Positions 48,949-60,887 of a stretch of 64,000 nt of DNA are shown here, one piece after another. Both the position numbers and the translations under genes were made by a program. The stretch is taken from positions 59,084,057 through 59,148,056 of the forward strand of contig CM054120.1 of NCBI GenBank assembly GCA_028673005.1, given 5' to 3'. The number at the start of each line of letters is the position of its first letter. Positions within the stretch are counted from its first letter, which is position 1. This DNA comes from Tanypteryx hageni (taxonomy: Eukaryota; Arthropoda; Insecta; Odonata; Petaluridae). The notes under the pieces are model-generated. The model was not told where the DNA came from. It saw nothing but the letters and a program-made list of their open reading frames with translations, and did no database searches.

Positions 48949-51367
48949 ATGAGTAGTAAAAGAAAACAAATATCAATATTATCATTTGTGAAGAAGTCCT
49001 GTGGAAATGTGCATAGTGAACAAAAAGATGGTGAGAAAATTAATTTCAGCGAACATAGTGACCTCATCGATAGTGCATCATTGCAAGAAAAAGAGCCGTG
49101 TTCGTCGTTCGCACTGGGTACTGGATGTACTACGGAGACAGATGTGGACAATAAAGGTAACCCTAATGATATAGCAAACTTTTTGAAATCGAAAGAATAT
49201 TGTTCTGGTAAGAAACTCCTGGAAGTTTTTAATAGTTTATGGTCACCAGATGCTAAATATAAATTTCCTGTCAAGAATATTAACGGCAAAAATTGAAGGT
49301 GCCAAGCATATTGACTTGAAAAATGGCATTGAGTATGTTATTCAGAATTAATGGATGGTCTCTTCTGCAAATATTGTGTTCTATTTTATCCATTTAGAGT
49401 AGGAGTGCATAGGGAGCAAAATCCGGATAAATTGGTTTCAGAAGCTTTCAACAAATGGAACCATGCCTTAGAATATTTTGAGAAGCATGGCAAATTGTCA
49501 TATCATGCACGAAGCTTGGAAATATTTTACAATTTAAAGAAAATTTATGAGAAAAAAGTGCTCCCGATTAATTTGATTTTAAATAAAAACAAAGCAGCGG
49601 AAGTAGCAAAAAACAGGAAAATACTTGGCTCAATAATAAAAACTGTCCTATTTTGCGGGAAGCAGTGGATCGCCTTACGAGGACATTTAGATTATGGCCC
49701 CTTAAATGTTGAAGAAACCCCTGAAAAAAAACAGGGAAATTTTAAAGCATTACTTAGAATGCGTGTGGAAGCAGGAGACGAAATTTAAAGGAATCATATT
49801 AAAAATTGTGGAAGAAATTCCTACGTTAGCTGGAGAACACAAAATGAAATCATTTCTTCCATAAATGATGTAATTTTAAGGGATATTGCAAATCGCATCA
49901 ATAAGAGTAAGTGTTTCAGTATAATAGCAGATGAAACTACTGATGTTACTGGGATAGAACAGTTTGCTCTTGCTGCTCGATTCATTGAAAATGATACTGT
50001 CCAAGAACAGTTTATACAATTTATACCGGTTGTCAGTAGAACAGGACAAAGTCTTACCACACATTTGATAGATTCTTTGCAATATTTCAAAATTAATTTA
50101 AAATTTCTCAGAGGCCAAGGATATGATGGGGCTAGTGCAATGAGTGGACAGTTTCAAGGAGTTCAAGCTCATATTAAAAAACACTTTCCCTCTGCATTAT
50201 ATGTGCATTGTAGCTCACACAGTTTAAACCTAGCGATTTCAGATTCTTCTAATTTACCCAATATCAGAAACTGTGTGGGAATAGTAGGTAAAATCTATAA
50301 TTTTTTACACTCCATTGAGGTAAAATGTTTTAATAAGAAATATTGGAAAACACTGTCCTCATTCTAGAAAAGGAAAATTAGTTCAAATGTGTGGCACGAG
50401 ATGGATTGAAAGACATGATTCGATACTAGTTATGGTTTAATTATTTAATGCTATACAAGCATCACTGAATGAAATGACAGAGTGGAATGATAAGGATGTT
50501 TCCGTTCAAGCTTCTCTTTTAAATGTATCGATTTCTAAAGCTGATTTCATCATTTCTTTGCTGACTATAAATAAGGCATTTGCTCTTACTACAAGGTTGA
50601 GTGAATATTTACAAACAGTTAATATTGATTTGAAGAAGGCAATGAGTTATTCTGACTCGGTCATTGAAGGACTTGAATGTTTAAACATTATTTCTGAATC
50701 AGTTTTCAAAGAGAATTTTGAAATGGCCATAAAGCTTCTGGAATTTTTAAGAGGTGAGGAAGAAATTAAAATTCCAAGATGTCCTACGAAGCTATCAGTG
50801 TACCGCAACAATATTCCAGCTAAATCGCCTGAGGAGTACTACAGACGGGCTATATTCTTACCCTTTCTAAACAATGTAATAAGTCAAATAAAACAATGAC
50901 TTGAAAAACATAATAACATTTTAGCTAAATTTGGATGCTTACTGACTCAAAATTACGATGATGAAATGGAAAGTGATTTTCTCAAGTTAGCAGAATTTTA
51001 TTCGAACAGTGATGATCTTTTTTGCAACAATAAGGAAAGCATGCTTGGTGAACTTAAACTATGGAAAAATTTTATACGGAACAAGGAATTATTTTCTGCT
51101 ATAGGAGGGTTCATTTATTGTGACAGAGAGTTGTATCCTCGTATCAAACTGCTCCTACAAATACTATGTACACTTCCCATTTGCACCTGTACCAGCGAAA
51201 GATCATTCTCTACTTTGAGGAGGCTAAAAACTTATCTAAGAAACAGCATGAAAAGTGATAGACTTAATGGTCTTGCATTATTAAATATCAACAGTATACA
51301 GGTGTCTCCAGAAGATGTTTTGGATGAATTAAGCAAGAAACCGAGACGATTGGATTTTACCATTTGA
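48949..51367 (+). pseudogene. hAT transposase, TTF/ZMYM1-P52rIPK type, broken
   Basis: From an ATG at 48949 the frame starts KRKQISILSFVKK. A TTF-type zinc-finger phrase DGLFCKYCVLF follows near 49351. The DUF4371 core carries the first catalytic Asp in FSIIADETTDV (about 49900) and the second in GQGYDGASAMSG (about 50110), then the CxxH-like HCSSHSLNLAIS. The C-terminal dimerisation part has the catalytic Glu in CTSERSFSTLRRLKTYLR and SDRLNGLALLNIN. Breaks are TGA at 49294, 49312 and 49330, TAA at 49786, a frameshift near 50370, TAA near 50440 and TGA at 50897. All three catalytic residues remain readable, so decay looks recent, but no active protein can be made. Confidence 0.9.
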
Positions 51368-52250
51368 GGTAATAAATGTTATTTTTAATCAAGTGCAATA
51401 AGGCCTCCAAAGGCGAACCACCTCTCAAAGTGACTCCTATTTAGTGGAACATTTTCAAGAGTGCAATTATTTTCTCTGAGATGACTACTCTGACCTGTCT
51501 CCTCTAATCTGATCACCGTCTTCCCAGACCAGCAGATTCTAGTAGTTAACCTGACCACTGTGTCCCATTAAATGACTTTTCTGTTTTCTTTCATTTGTAA
51601 TTTTGAATATTATCAAACTCAGTGAACCCAGTTAATAATTGCGAGAGTATTTTTCACTTTAAAGGGTAATGTAGACTTAATATAAAACAATTAAAAATTA
51701 GATTATTAGAAATCGAATGTTTTGAATATATTTTCTTCTTATGTTCCCGATTTTCAGTAAATTTAAACGACAATGGAAAAACGATGTAAACCGCTCCTAA
51801 GAATCACATTTTGTGTATTCCTCTGAAAATACTGGTATTAAAAAAAAATTAAGCGCATGACCTAGACTATTGTATTTCGCTGTTTGGGAAACAAAATAGA
51901 ACTTTGAAATAAAATCAAATTGTATATTTGGTTTGTCATTTATGTTATTTTTGCTTATATTTTCGAAGTTAAATTATGGCGTTGAAATACGTCTACTTCT
52001 ACTGATAACCGTGGACCTTTAGCCTATATTTCACTGTAATAATATACTCGGAAAATTTGAGATATTACACTGTAATATATTTATTCTAATTATGTGTTTT
52101 ACAGTAATAATGTACTATTTAGAAAGGGAATTAATTTTTAAACGCAAGTTCTGTAAATAAAATAAATAATAAAAGGGCAACCTTAAACTTTTTTTATGCC
52201 TGCCAAATAGATCGGACCCCCCCCTAGAAAAAAGTGTGTGTGCGCCACTG

Positions 52251-52303
52251 GAGATGATGATGATACAGATGTCTCAAAGGCCTGCTGCACAATGAAGATA
52301 TGT
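52251..52303 (+). repeat. Duplicated block D2, part 2
   Basis: GAGATGATGATGATACAGATG through AATGAAGATATGT, collinear with 29041-29092 of D1, isolated between the hAT and the CR1 copy B. Confidence 0.85.
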
Positions 52304-52626
52304 CCGAGGAGAATCTAAGTTATTTTGAGGACTTGGTCGCCGAGGTCACTCGTGTCCGAGAGGAGTCGGGTTCTGATGTGCGGCTCACCGTTTGTAGTAT
52401 TGTCCCGCGGATAGTCTGTGGTTCGGAGGTTTGGAGCCGCGTGGCGGGGCTAAACCAAAGGCTATGGAATTTCTGTGTGGGCATGGGAGTCGACTTCGTT
52501 GATCTCCGGCAGGTTCTCGGATCGTGTAGGGTACCCCAAAACGGCTCTGGAGTCCATTACACTACCGAGGCTTCACAGAGTGTAGCGTGTAGGATCTTCG
52601 ACCATGGTAGGTCTTTTTTAGATTAG
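52304..52626 (+). pseudogene. CR1 ORF1 C-terminus, esterase (SGNH hydrolase)-like
   Basis: About 107 codons remain: LTVCSIVPR, WSRVAGLNQRLWNF, GVDFVDLR and NGSGVHYTTEASQSVA. The last has the GVHxT-type block in which SGNH/GDSL esterases carry the catalytic His. An esterase domain in ORF1 is established for CR1-group LINEs. The N-terminal part with the Ser block is lost to 5' truncation. The ATG at 52300 comes from the target DNA, not the element. Confidence 0.65.
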
Positions 52627-52700
52627 AGAGTAGGGTAGGGTTTAGGCGTAATAGGAGATTTCATAGGGGCATCGAGTGCAATGCAGTTTCTGGTCGCGAA

Positions 52701-55486
52701 GTGAGAGAGTCCACCTGCAAAAGCCGTAATAGAGCAGTTAATGCTTCGGGCGATAACGAGAAATTAAATATTATAGTTTTAAACTGCCGCAGCATTCGTA
52801 GGAAGTCTGCCGAACTCGAACACGTAATTTGCACGATGCATGCGGATGTAGTTATAGGTACGGAAAGACGGCTCACTGAAGATTTCGCTAGCCAAGAAAT
52901 TTTTCCGAAAAGCTATAGAGTATACAGAAAAGACCGTGCCAATATAATAGGTGGAGGAATATTTTTGGCAATAAGTGAAAAGTACGATAGTTGTCAGATC
53001 CCTATTATCGATGAAACGACCGAGAGCGTGTGGTGCCGCCTAGGTAAAGATAATTCGAAAAAGATATATTTATGCTCATTTTACAGACCATCTAATGCCA
53101 AAGTTGATTATATTTTAAGTTTAGAGAGGCAATTAGCCGAGCTTAGATCTATTATGAACGACGGTTACGTGATAATTGGAGGCGATTTTAACTTACCGTC
53201 AATCGATTGGGAAAACCTATGTTTCGTTACGGGAGGTAAAGAACGCGAATCGTGTGAAGCCTTAATTGACACGTTTCATGAATATTCCCTAACCCAGATG
53301 GTACGAAAAGCCACGCGTTCGGGCAATGTTCTCGACTTCCTTGCTTCTAACATCCCGCATATGATAACTAAGGTATCCACAGAGGAGGGACTTAGCGACC
53401 ATCGAGCTGTGTATGCGGAGTGCGAATTAAAGCTCAAAAGACATCCTAAGCCTCTTCGGAATGTATACACTTTCGCCAAGTCCGACTTTAAAAGTTTCAG
53501 CTTACATCTCAAAAGTACCTTTGTCAGTTATCGTAAAAAGACAGAACGATTAGGTATGGAGCCATCATAGTTATTATTTAAGGATATATTAGGAAAAGGT
53601 ATCAAGAGATTTATCCCCAGTAAGTTAAAATCTGATTAGATAGAACCTCGTTGGTTTAATAAGGAAGTCAGGATTACCTTAAGACGGCAGAGGCGTAGCC
53701 ACGCAAAACTGAAAAAACATACCTACCACCGCTTCCGATGAGTATCGCACAGCTATAGTCCATGAGTATAACAGTGCCCGCGTACTAGCGAGAAAAACCA
53801 TGCGTAACGCATTTAACACCTTCCGGAATGAGGTATTAAATACAAAATTGAAGGAGGATCCAAAAGCGTTCTGGTCCTATGTAAGAGAAGTCAAGGGAGG
53901 GGGTCCTTCAATACCCTCCCTACGATGTGATTCCGGAGACATCCTTCACGATGGGGAGGATTAAGCTAATCTACTAAACGTTTACTTCGCTAAGGCGTTC
54001 ACGGCAGGTGGAGATAGACTTGAAGATAATCTTATTCCCGATGGATGTACTCGGATGGATAATATTAAAATCTATGAGGCAGGAATAGCGAAGCAACTGG
54101 GTGCGATAAAGCCCAACAAAACTCCAGGACCAGAAGGAATTCCCGCGCGTGTATTAAAAGAACTAGCAGAAGAAATAGCTCCCTTCCTTCGGATAGTATT
54201 CGAGAAATCCCTTACCCTCTGTGAGGTTCCTGATGATTGGAGACTAGCACACGTCACACCCATTCATAAGGGAGGTGACAAAGAAAACCCCGAAAATTAT
54301 AGGCCGATTTCTCTAACATCATTATCATGTAAGATTTTAGAGCACATTATTGTTAGCAACACAATGCGTTATCTTGAGAGTAGATCGCTTTTAGTCAGCT
54401 GTCAACATGGCTTAAGAAAATGTAGATCCTATGACACCCGACTCAGTCTGTTTGTGAATGATGTTTTATCATGTGGCGAAAATAATAAGCAGGTCGATAA
54501 GCTTTTGACAAGGTTCCCAACCGTACTTTGTTATTAAAATTGGGAAATATTGGCGTTAATGTTAAATTCATTAACTGGGTTCGCGCTTTCCTTTGGAATA
54601 GAAAACAAAAAGTAGTCATCGATGGTAAATCCTCGAGTGTGGCAGATGTAGTCTCTGGAGTGCCGCAGGGTAGTGTGATCGGACCTATGCTTTACTTGCT
54701 TTATATAAACGACATCAGCTCAGTTGTAAAAAGTAATATCAGGCTTTTTGCGGATGACACCGTAGTCTATAGAGAAATTAGTGCTCCTAGCGACCATAGC
54801 CAGCTTCAGGATGATCTGGATGCGTTATCTGTTTGGTGCAAGGAATGGCAGCAAGAAATCAATCAGAAAAAGAGTAACGTTCTAAACATTTGGAAATCTA
54901 AAAGCCCATCGTCCGTGTTTACCTACTCGATAGATGGTGAGAGCATTCCTGTTTCGGAATCCGTGAAATACCTCGGGGTAACCTTGAATCGTGACCTGTC
55001 TTGGGACACCCACATAAGACGAGTGATAGTTGCGGCAAATAAGAAGTTGGCTTTTGTGTGTAGGATAGTCAGGAAAAGCACGGAAAAGGTGAGAAAATCC
55101 TGTTATTTATCCTTCGTTAGAACTCAAATGTAATACGCAGCAGCGGTTTGGGATCCATATCAGAGGGGACTCATAAAGGATTTAGAAAAATTACAGCGGC
55201 GAGCAGCTAGATTAGTGAAAAAGAATTGCGATTAAAACAGAGCGTTACGTTACTCATTGATGAGTTGAGTTGGCCATCGTTGAAAGATCGTAGATTACAC
55301 GTGAGACGTAAACTTCTAGATAAATATAGGTCGGAGATATTCGTAAATGAAACAAAGGATATTATTCGACAACCAACGTATATCGGACGGAGGGATAATG
55401 AGGACAAGATTCGCGAAATAGATAGTAGGACGGAGAGGTATAAGGAGTTCTTTTTCCCTAGGACAATACGTGACCACAATAGATAA
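52701..55486 (+). pseudogene. CR1-like ORF2, copy B, endonuclease-reverse transcriptase
   Basis: The endonuclease shows IIVLNCRSIRRK, GGDFNLPSIDWEN and GLSDHRAVYAE. The reverse transcriptase shows NYRPISLTS, GVPQGSVIGPM, LFADDT and KYLGVTLNRD, ending FFPRTIRDHNR. Breaks are TAG at 53568, TAG near 53636, a frameshift near 53725, TAA near 53962, a small deletion near 54505 and a stop at 55131, with a further frameshift near 55220. The deletion falls in motif A: copy A has QVDAIFLDFRKAFD, while here QVD is followed directly by the out-of-frame equivalent of KAFD. Same family as copy A but more decayed. Confidence 0.85.
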
Positions 55487-55578
55487 CTGTGAATAATAAT
55501 TAGTTAGGAACTTGGTGCGGGGCACCACCTTCCATCCACCGTCAAGGTGACTTGCAGGGTAATATGTAGATGTAGATG

Positions 55579-58500
55579 TATTACAAAACCTGAAGAAGAT
55601 TTACCCTGTGGCACGGTTTTTTATATTTTCTTAACACATCAATATAATCTTTTTGGTTTCGAAAAATCTAGTCACCTCAGTGATACTTCAAAAATTCCTT
55701 TACACACTTGAACCGATATGCCTAGGGCAGGGGTTTCAAACACGAGGCCCGCGAAGCAAGATTCTTCATAATTTACCGCAGCTCAAACTTATTTATTATA
55801 GAATATTTTTAAATAATCCTAGAAATTTATAAAAAAACACCTCGAAAATATCCGCAGTTTAATTCTCATTTCCATTTTAAAACACTCTACGCAGGTTGGG
55901 TTTTGAATAATGATTTTATCATGGATGCGGCCCGCGGATTGGTTGCGGTGCCTTAATGCAGCCCGCAAATTTAGTGCTAACATATGGTCCACGCACAGTA
56001 ACTTTTGGTAGTGTCATGCTAACTGGTCTGAAATGTTTCGAAACCGATATCCAAAAAATATGTCATGCATAAAATATCTGAAACTAGGCTGATGTTCGTT
56101 CCAAAATTTGGAATTGTCTAGTCTGATGAAATGTTATCAAATTTCTGAAAGTTCCGCACTCCGTCAATAAACCGACACGCTTTTATATACGAAGGATAGA
56201 AATATATTTTAACCGTTAAGTTGCATTTTAAAATATATTTTGCGGAGGTTTTCACAGAGTTCTAAATCGTTTTTCAGAAATGCTTTAGTTTGTTTCAATC
56301 GGTTCTTAAGGATATTTTTCTTATATACGGTCTTAAACTTTATTAGAATACAAAACGGACTCTTTTCACTTTCTTCACTACAATCCAAACTAACTGAACT
56401 ATAAATTGCACAGGTCTAGAAGTGAATGATATTTGAGTAAAGTCTGAGTTTATTTAAATGATAAAGATGTCAAATTACCTTATCAGAGGAATGATAAAAG
56501 CCTTAGCATCCGTTGATTACTAAAAATAGGTTTTTTAATTCAGACATCTATATCTATCTACATGTGTCTATGTCTATAAGCAACTCTTTGTTAAAATGAA
56601 ACTACTCAAATAAATTTTCAACCTATGCGTTTGACGATAAATGAGAATAATTTCCGATTAATTCCGCTCAGCTGGATTTTTATATTTAATAAACTCGAGT
56701 AAAATATAGTGAAATAGCACTTTTTGATAATTGATTATTTGATATTCATTTCTCTCTTTAAATTGACACGTGTTCGCTCATTTCCTAATCATGGCCTCAG
56801 AATCCTCATTAAATTATTTGTTTTTCGTCGCTTTCTCCCTATGCATGCCAACGTCCTCTTTCCTATATCTATCCTCGACTACTTCTCACTTTTATTAATC
56901 CATAGTCTCAACCTACTATGGTAGACTAAGACTATCTTCAGCTCTGAAATTCCATGACATTGCCAAATCACACACATTGAGGAACCGAAGGAAAAACAGA
57001 GACAGCGGTAGACCACGGTGTCCGAACGTGGCTTCTAAGTGGCTGATTGGAATATTTCCTGACAGATCCATCGCTCTAATTTGTATTGGTTTTCAGAGCT
57101 CAATTTAGGCTATCATAGTAGACTCCTTTACCACATCCTACTTTACCCACAATTCCTTTACAGCTTTGCAGCATACCGTTTTCTCTTTTCACCTTTCATT
57201 CCTTGTCTCCTTACTACATTTTCACTTTCCTTTCATTCTCTCTCAAATTATCCATCAATCCTCTCTCTCAATTTTTCTTTGCCTCTCTTACACACACTAA
57301 TATTTCCCCCTATATCTGTCCTCTCTCATTTCCACCACATCCTTTCATATATTCTCTCCCTCCTATCTTAGATTAACTATATTTTCGTGATGGAGCATCA
57401 CGAGCAAGCGAAGAAAAACGAAACATAACCAGAAAAATATTCGCCATACTACCGATAAAAAACGGGACAATGTGATTTTTTTGTATTGCTATCATTTAAA
57501 TTTAAAATAAACAAAATCCTCATAGTTTGAGTAATATCGTTTTTCAGGTAACGGTCTAATTGAAAAAATTGTCAAATAAGAACACCTTAATATTGCATAA
57601 TATATAAGAATTCAAACGAGAATAAATAATTAAAACTTCTTATGCAGATATGCTTATATGAAAACGCTTTTTATTATTCTAGATTTCTTTAGAATTGCAA
57701 ACTTAAAAATCTTTATGTATTTAATAATACTAAAGATTTCCCCTTTGAAAATCAACGAAAGAGTTACACGAATTTAAATTAACCCAGAAAGTGAAGCACT
57801 TGAAATTTATTACACTCGAATACCGCTTTTAATACTACTGATTATTCGATGTAGTCATTGTAATTTTCTGTGATTTTAAATTCTGGTATCTATATACCTT
57901 TTTCTCAGGAGATGATTTGCCAGTCTCTGGGTCCGCTGGGTACGCAGTTCTTCCCCTTCGTTTTTCCTGTTATTTTCTAGCCTCGCGACGAAATCTGCAA
58001 TTTTTTAGTCCGTTGTTTGTTGGTTTCAATTGAACGTTTTTGTCTTTTTCATAGAGCTTGATCTAAACTTTGCGGGTGCGACAAACCAATCTCTAGAATG
58101 TAATATTCTGTGGAAGTACTACAGTTAGCAACCTGTCTCGCGCATTTCACTCCCCTGTTCCGAGCAGCTCTCTTCCCACCTTACCGCCCCTACTGCTCTA
58201 CGCAGGGGAAACAATGTATAGGCTGTAACAAAGCAGCTCATTTCCTTACTTCTCGCCCCTACCAAAGTGCGCCGGGGCAAAAATGCGTCGGGACATCTTA
58301 CCGAAATTCAACTGATTTTTCTAAAATCCAAGATTTAAAGCGACAAATATTTTCCCGCGATACTTTCGATAAATATTGAAGCTTACACAAAGGTTTGGTA
58401 GTTTCCGACGCTTATTTTTCTCAAAAATCGAAGACTAAAATCGACGTTTATTTTTCATAAAAATCGGTGACGATTTCAGGGGTTTACTTTATTATATTTT

Positions 58501-60702
58501 ACGAGAATTAGTAGTTTTCGATTTTAATATTTCCTAAAAAGTGATCACTCTCGTTGTTTGTTTTTTCTAATAATGGACCACGTGTATCATCGTTCATTTT
58601 TATACATTTAATTGCTGCTTGTTTTCCACGTATAGTATATTTCTTAAAAGGCGTTATCTAATAACGACGTTTCTTTAAATATATTTCTTGGATTTTTATC
58701 AAGAATAGGGCTATAATTTGAAATTCCTTCCAATTAAATATAAGTAAAAGTGTATAAATAAGAATAATTTTTTGAAGATATTAACATATATAAAGCGCAA
58801 AAAAATTGTAAAAATAAAAATATGATAATTTTTTATAATTAACTAAAATAAAACGTACTGAATAAAAAATAAATTAACTATTTTATAGAGATATTGAATA
58901 TATAAATGTTGTGTTGAATTCTTTAGGACATTGTAATTGCAAAAATTTAATATATCCAATTCCTCCATATATTCAACCATTTAAATAACTTTTTCATTCA
59001 GTGCAGAGGTTCTAAATACTTTAGTTAAATTTAGAAATTTTTGCAAGCATAATTATCAAAGAGTATATTTTCTATATATGACGTCGGGCAAAAAAGGAAG
59101 AAAGATTAGACCGGCAATGGTTAGTAGCGCAGGAGCTTATAGTGTTGCGGCAAAGAACGAAAGTCAATGCATCGTATCGTATCGTAAATTAAAAGTGATT
59201 TGCCTTGTGAGAGATAAAATTGGAATAACGAAAGTTAACTTTTATAAAATTATAATTACGGCAAATGTCTTAAATCTACCAGACAGCATCGAAAAATATT
59301 AAAAATTTATTACTTTCTCGAAACTCTAAAAATAACAATAATTTTTAAACGTTTACATTTGATTTTCCTGGAGGAAATATAATAATTTTTTATTTATTTA
59401 TAAGAAAATTATGTACGTCGCATTTGGCTAAAATCCATGCCGTCAGTTCTCTAGAATTACATCTAAAAGACATAATATTTTAATTTTTAGTGTGGTACCC
59501 CTGCTCTTTAGCTCCGATTTAAACATCTTGATTTCATAATGGTATGTTGAGCAAATCTTATATAAAAAATTTAATTGAAATTCGTTCAGCCAAAGTCTTC
59601 CAACTCCATAATAAGTGAAAAAAATTAATTTGTAATTGTGGTAACCCTGATTAGCTGATTCAGTTAAATCTGCGTTTATTGCTTTCTATATATGTGTATA
59701 TTATAAATATTAAATTTGTTTAAAATTGATGAATATATTACAAGGAAAGTATGTGTAAAAATTTTTATTTGTTTTATTGTGGTAGCTCTGATTTCTACAT
59801 CTATACTAAGCATGTTGATTTTGTTTCTATATGTTACACGCCTCCATACAAATCTTCATTGAAATCGGTTCAGCCAATTACTTCCCAATTCATAATTACC
59901 GAGAAGTTTAACTTTGCAATTGTGGCACTCCCGCTTAGTCGATCTTATCCAAATAATTCATTTTGACCATTAATTTATGTGAGTATTCTATGTGCTAAAT
60001 TTGGTTGAAATCGGTTAAGCCAATTCTTACTTGATATATACTCGTGCGGAAGTACGTACGGACGGACGGATATCACAAAGATAATAGTGCTTTTCAGCAA
60101 TGACGAAAACTACTAAAAACCATTTACTCTGCATGCTTTATCGCTCGAGTATTTTCATAAAAAATACGCTACACATTGCTGTTCATTCTCAAAAACGTTA
60201 ATAATGCTTTATAAAATCCTCATCGGCTTTTCTGTTTCCTTTAAGAATTCGTAAGTTTGAATTTTGGGGTGGCTCCGTTAGTTTTCCCCCAAAGATGTAC
60301 CGCTACAAATTTGTTTCTTGTCCATCCTTTAACCTCTTCTATCCTCACAAGATCCACTTCTCGTTTCATTCAACATAAAAATGCAATTTGTTTATGCTCG
60401 AATATTCGAATATTAGTGGAATAAGATTTCATAATATTTCTCGCGCTTTCACCACAGTACTTATAAACTTTACCCTTCGCTTCATGTTGTTCCTAATAAA
60501 GAGTATAATAATTGATTTGCCGATTGAACATCCAATCCAGTACGTACCCTTGTTTCATTAAGTACCAGCGCTTGCTCCTAGGTGGCAGGACATATCTTAC
60601 ATTGAGTTCTGATTTCGCTGCCGGTATTTAAAAAATCCATGCATATAAATTTGTAAATTAATTCTTGAAATAGAGTGATAAAACAAGTGATTATTTTAAC
60701 TC
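55579..60702 (+). repeat. Duplicated block D2, part 3
   Basis: Collinear with 29093-35151 of D1. It keeps segment A's end, the CT-rich stretch (57120-57370), the ATCGACG stretch (58310-58460) and segment C with its 146-bp array and GGACGGACGGATATCAC (60058). Compared with D1 it lacks about 0.6 kb of R1 (joined near 59080) and a further few hundred bases before the array. Homology ends at TTATTTTAACTC, next to the Polinton remnant. Confidence 0.85.
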
Positions 60703-60887
60703 ATTCAGATAGTTTAATCGTCCAATTAGCCATTTCTGGGCTATATCTATACGCTTGTTCTTGTCGTAGCACAGTAACTGTCCAGGCAGGATATGAGCCA
60801 AAAGTTCCAGGGATGAGGTTACGTATAAAATAATGATGATAATGGTTTATTTTTTTTAATGGAGTTTACTCAGTAACTCTTTTATAA
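60703..60887. other. Unassigned junction between D2 and the Polinton remnant
   Basis: About 185 bases belonging to neither side by eye. Two minus-strand frames are open over roughly 30 codons, one reading LLCYDKNKRIDIAQKWLIG, but I cannot place it. An AATGATGATAATGG run lies at 60831-60845. Confidence 0.35.

Larger units (their letters stand above)
44509..52250 (+). mobile_element. hAT transposon, complete ends, 7.7 kb with nested LINE
   Basis: The left end is CAGGGGCGCACACATAGGGG and the right end, inverted, CAGTGGCGCACACACAC, each followed by a run of C or G. The exact octamer GAGATGAT stands on both sides (44501-44508 and 52251-52258). D1 at 29041 and segment A at 26181 keep the uninterrupted CATCAGAGATGATGATGATAC-type site, so the insertion is proven by its empty paralogue. 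Without the RTE inside (44715-48042) plus its duplicated 11 bp the element would be about 4.4 kb. It carries one broken transposase (48949-51367); 48054-48948 and 51368-52250 are non-coding. Confidence 0.93.
52304..55578 (+). mobile_element. CR1-like LINE copy B, truncated in ORF1
   Basis: D1 reads GATATGTTAATACAAAATC at 29086; here GATATGT is followed by foreign sequence and the block resumes at TATTACAAAACCTG (55579). The insert ends in GATGTAGATGTAGATG, the same hexamer tail as copy A. It begins inside ORF1, so the copy is 5' truncated. No clear target duplication beyond ATGT, as is common for CR1 elements. Confidence 0.88.
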
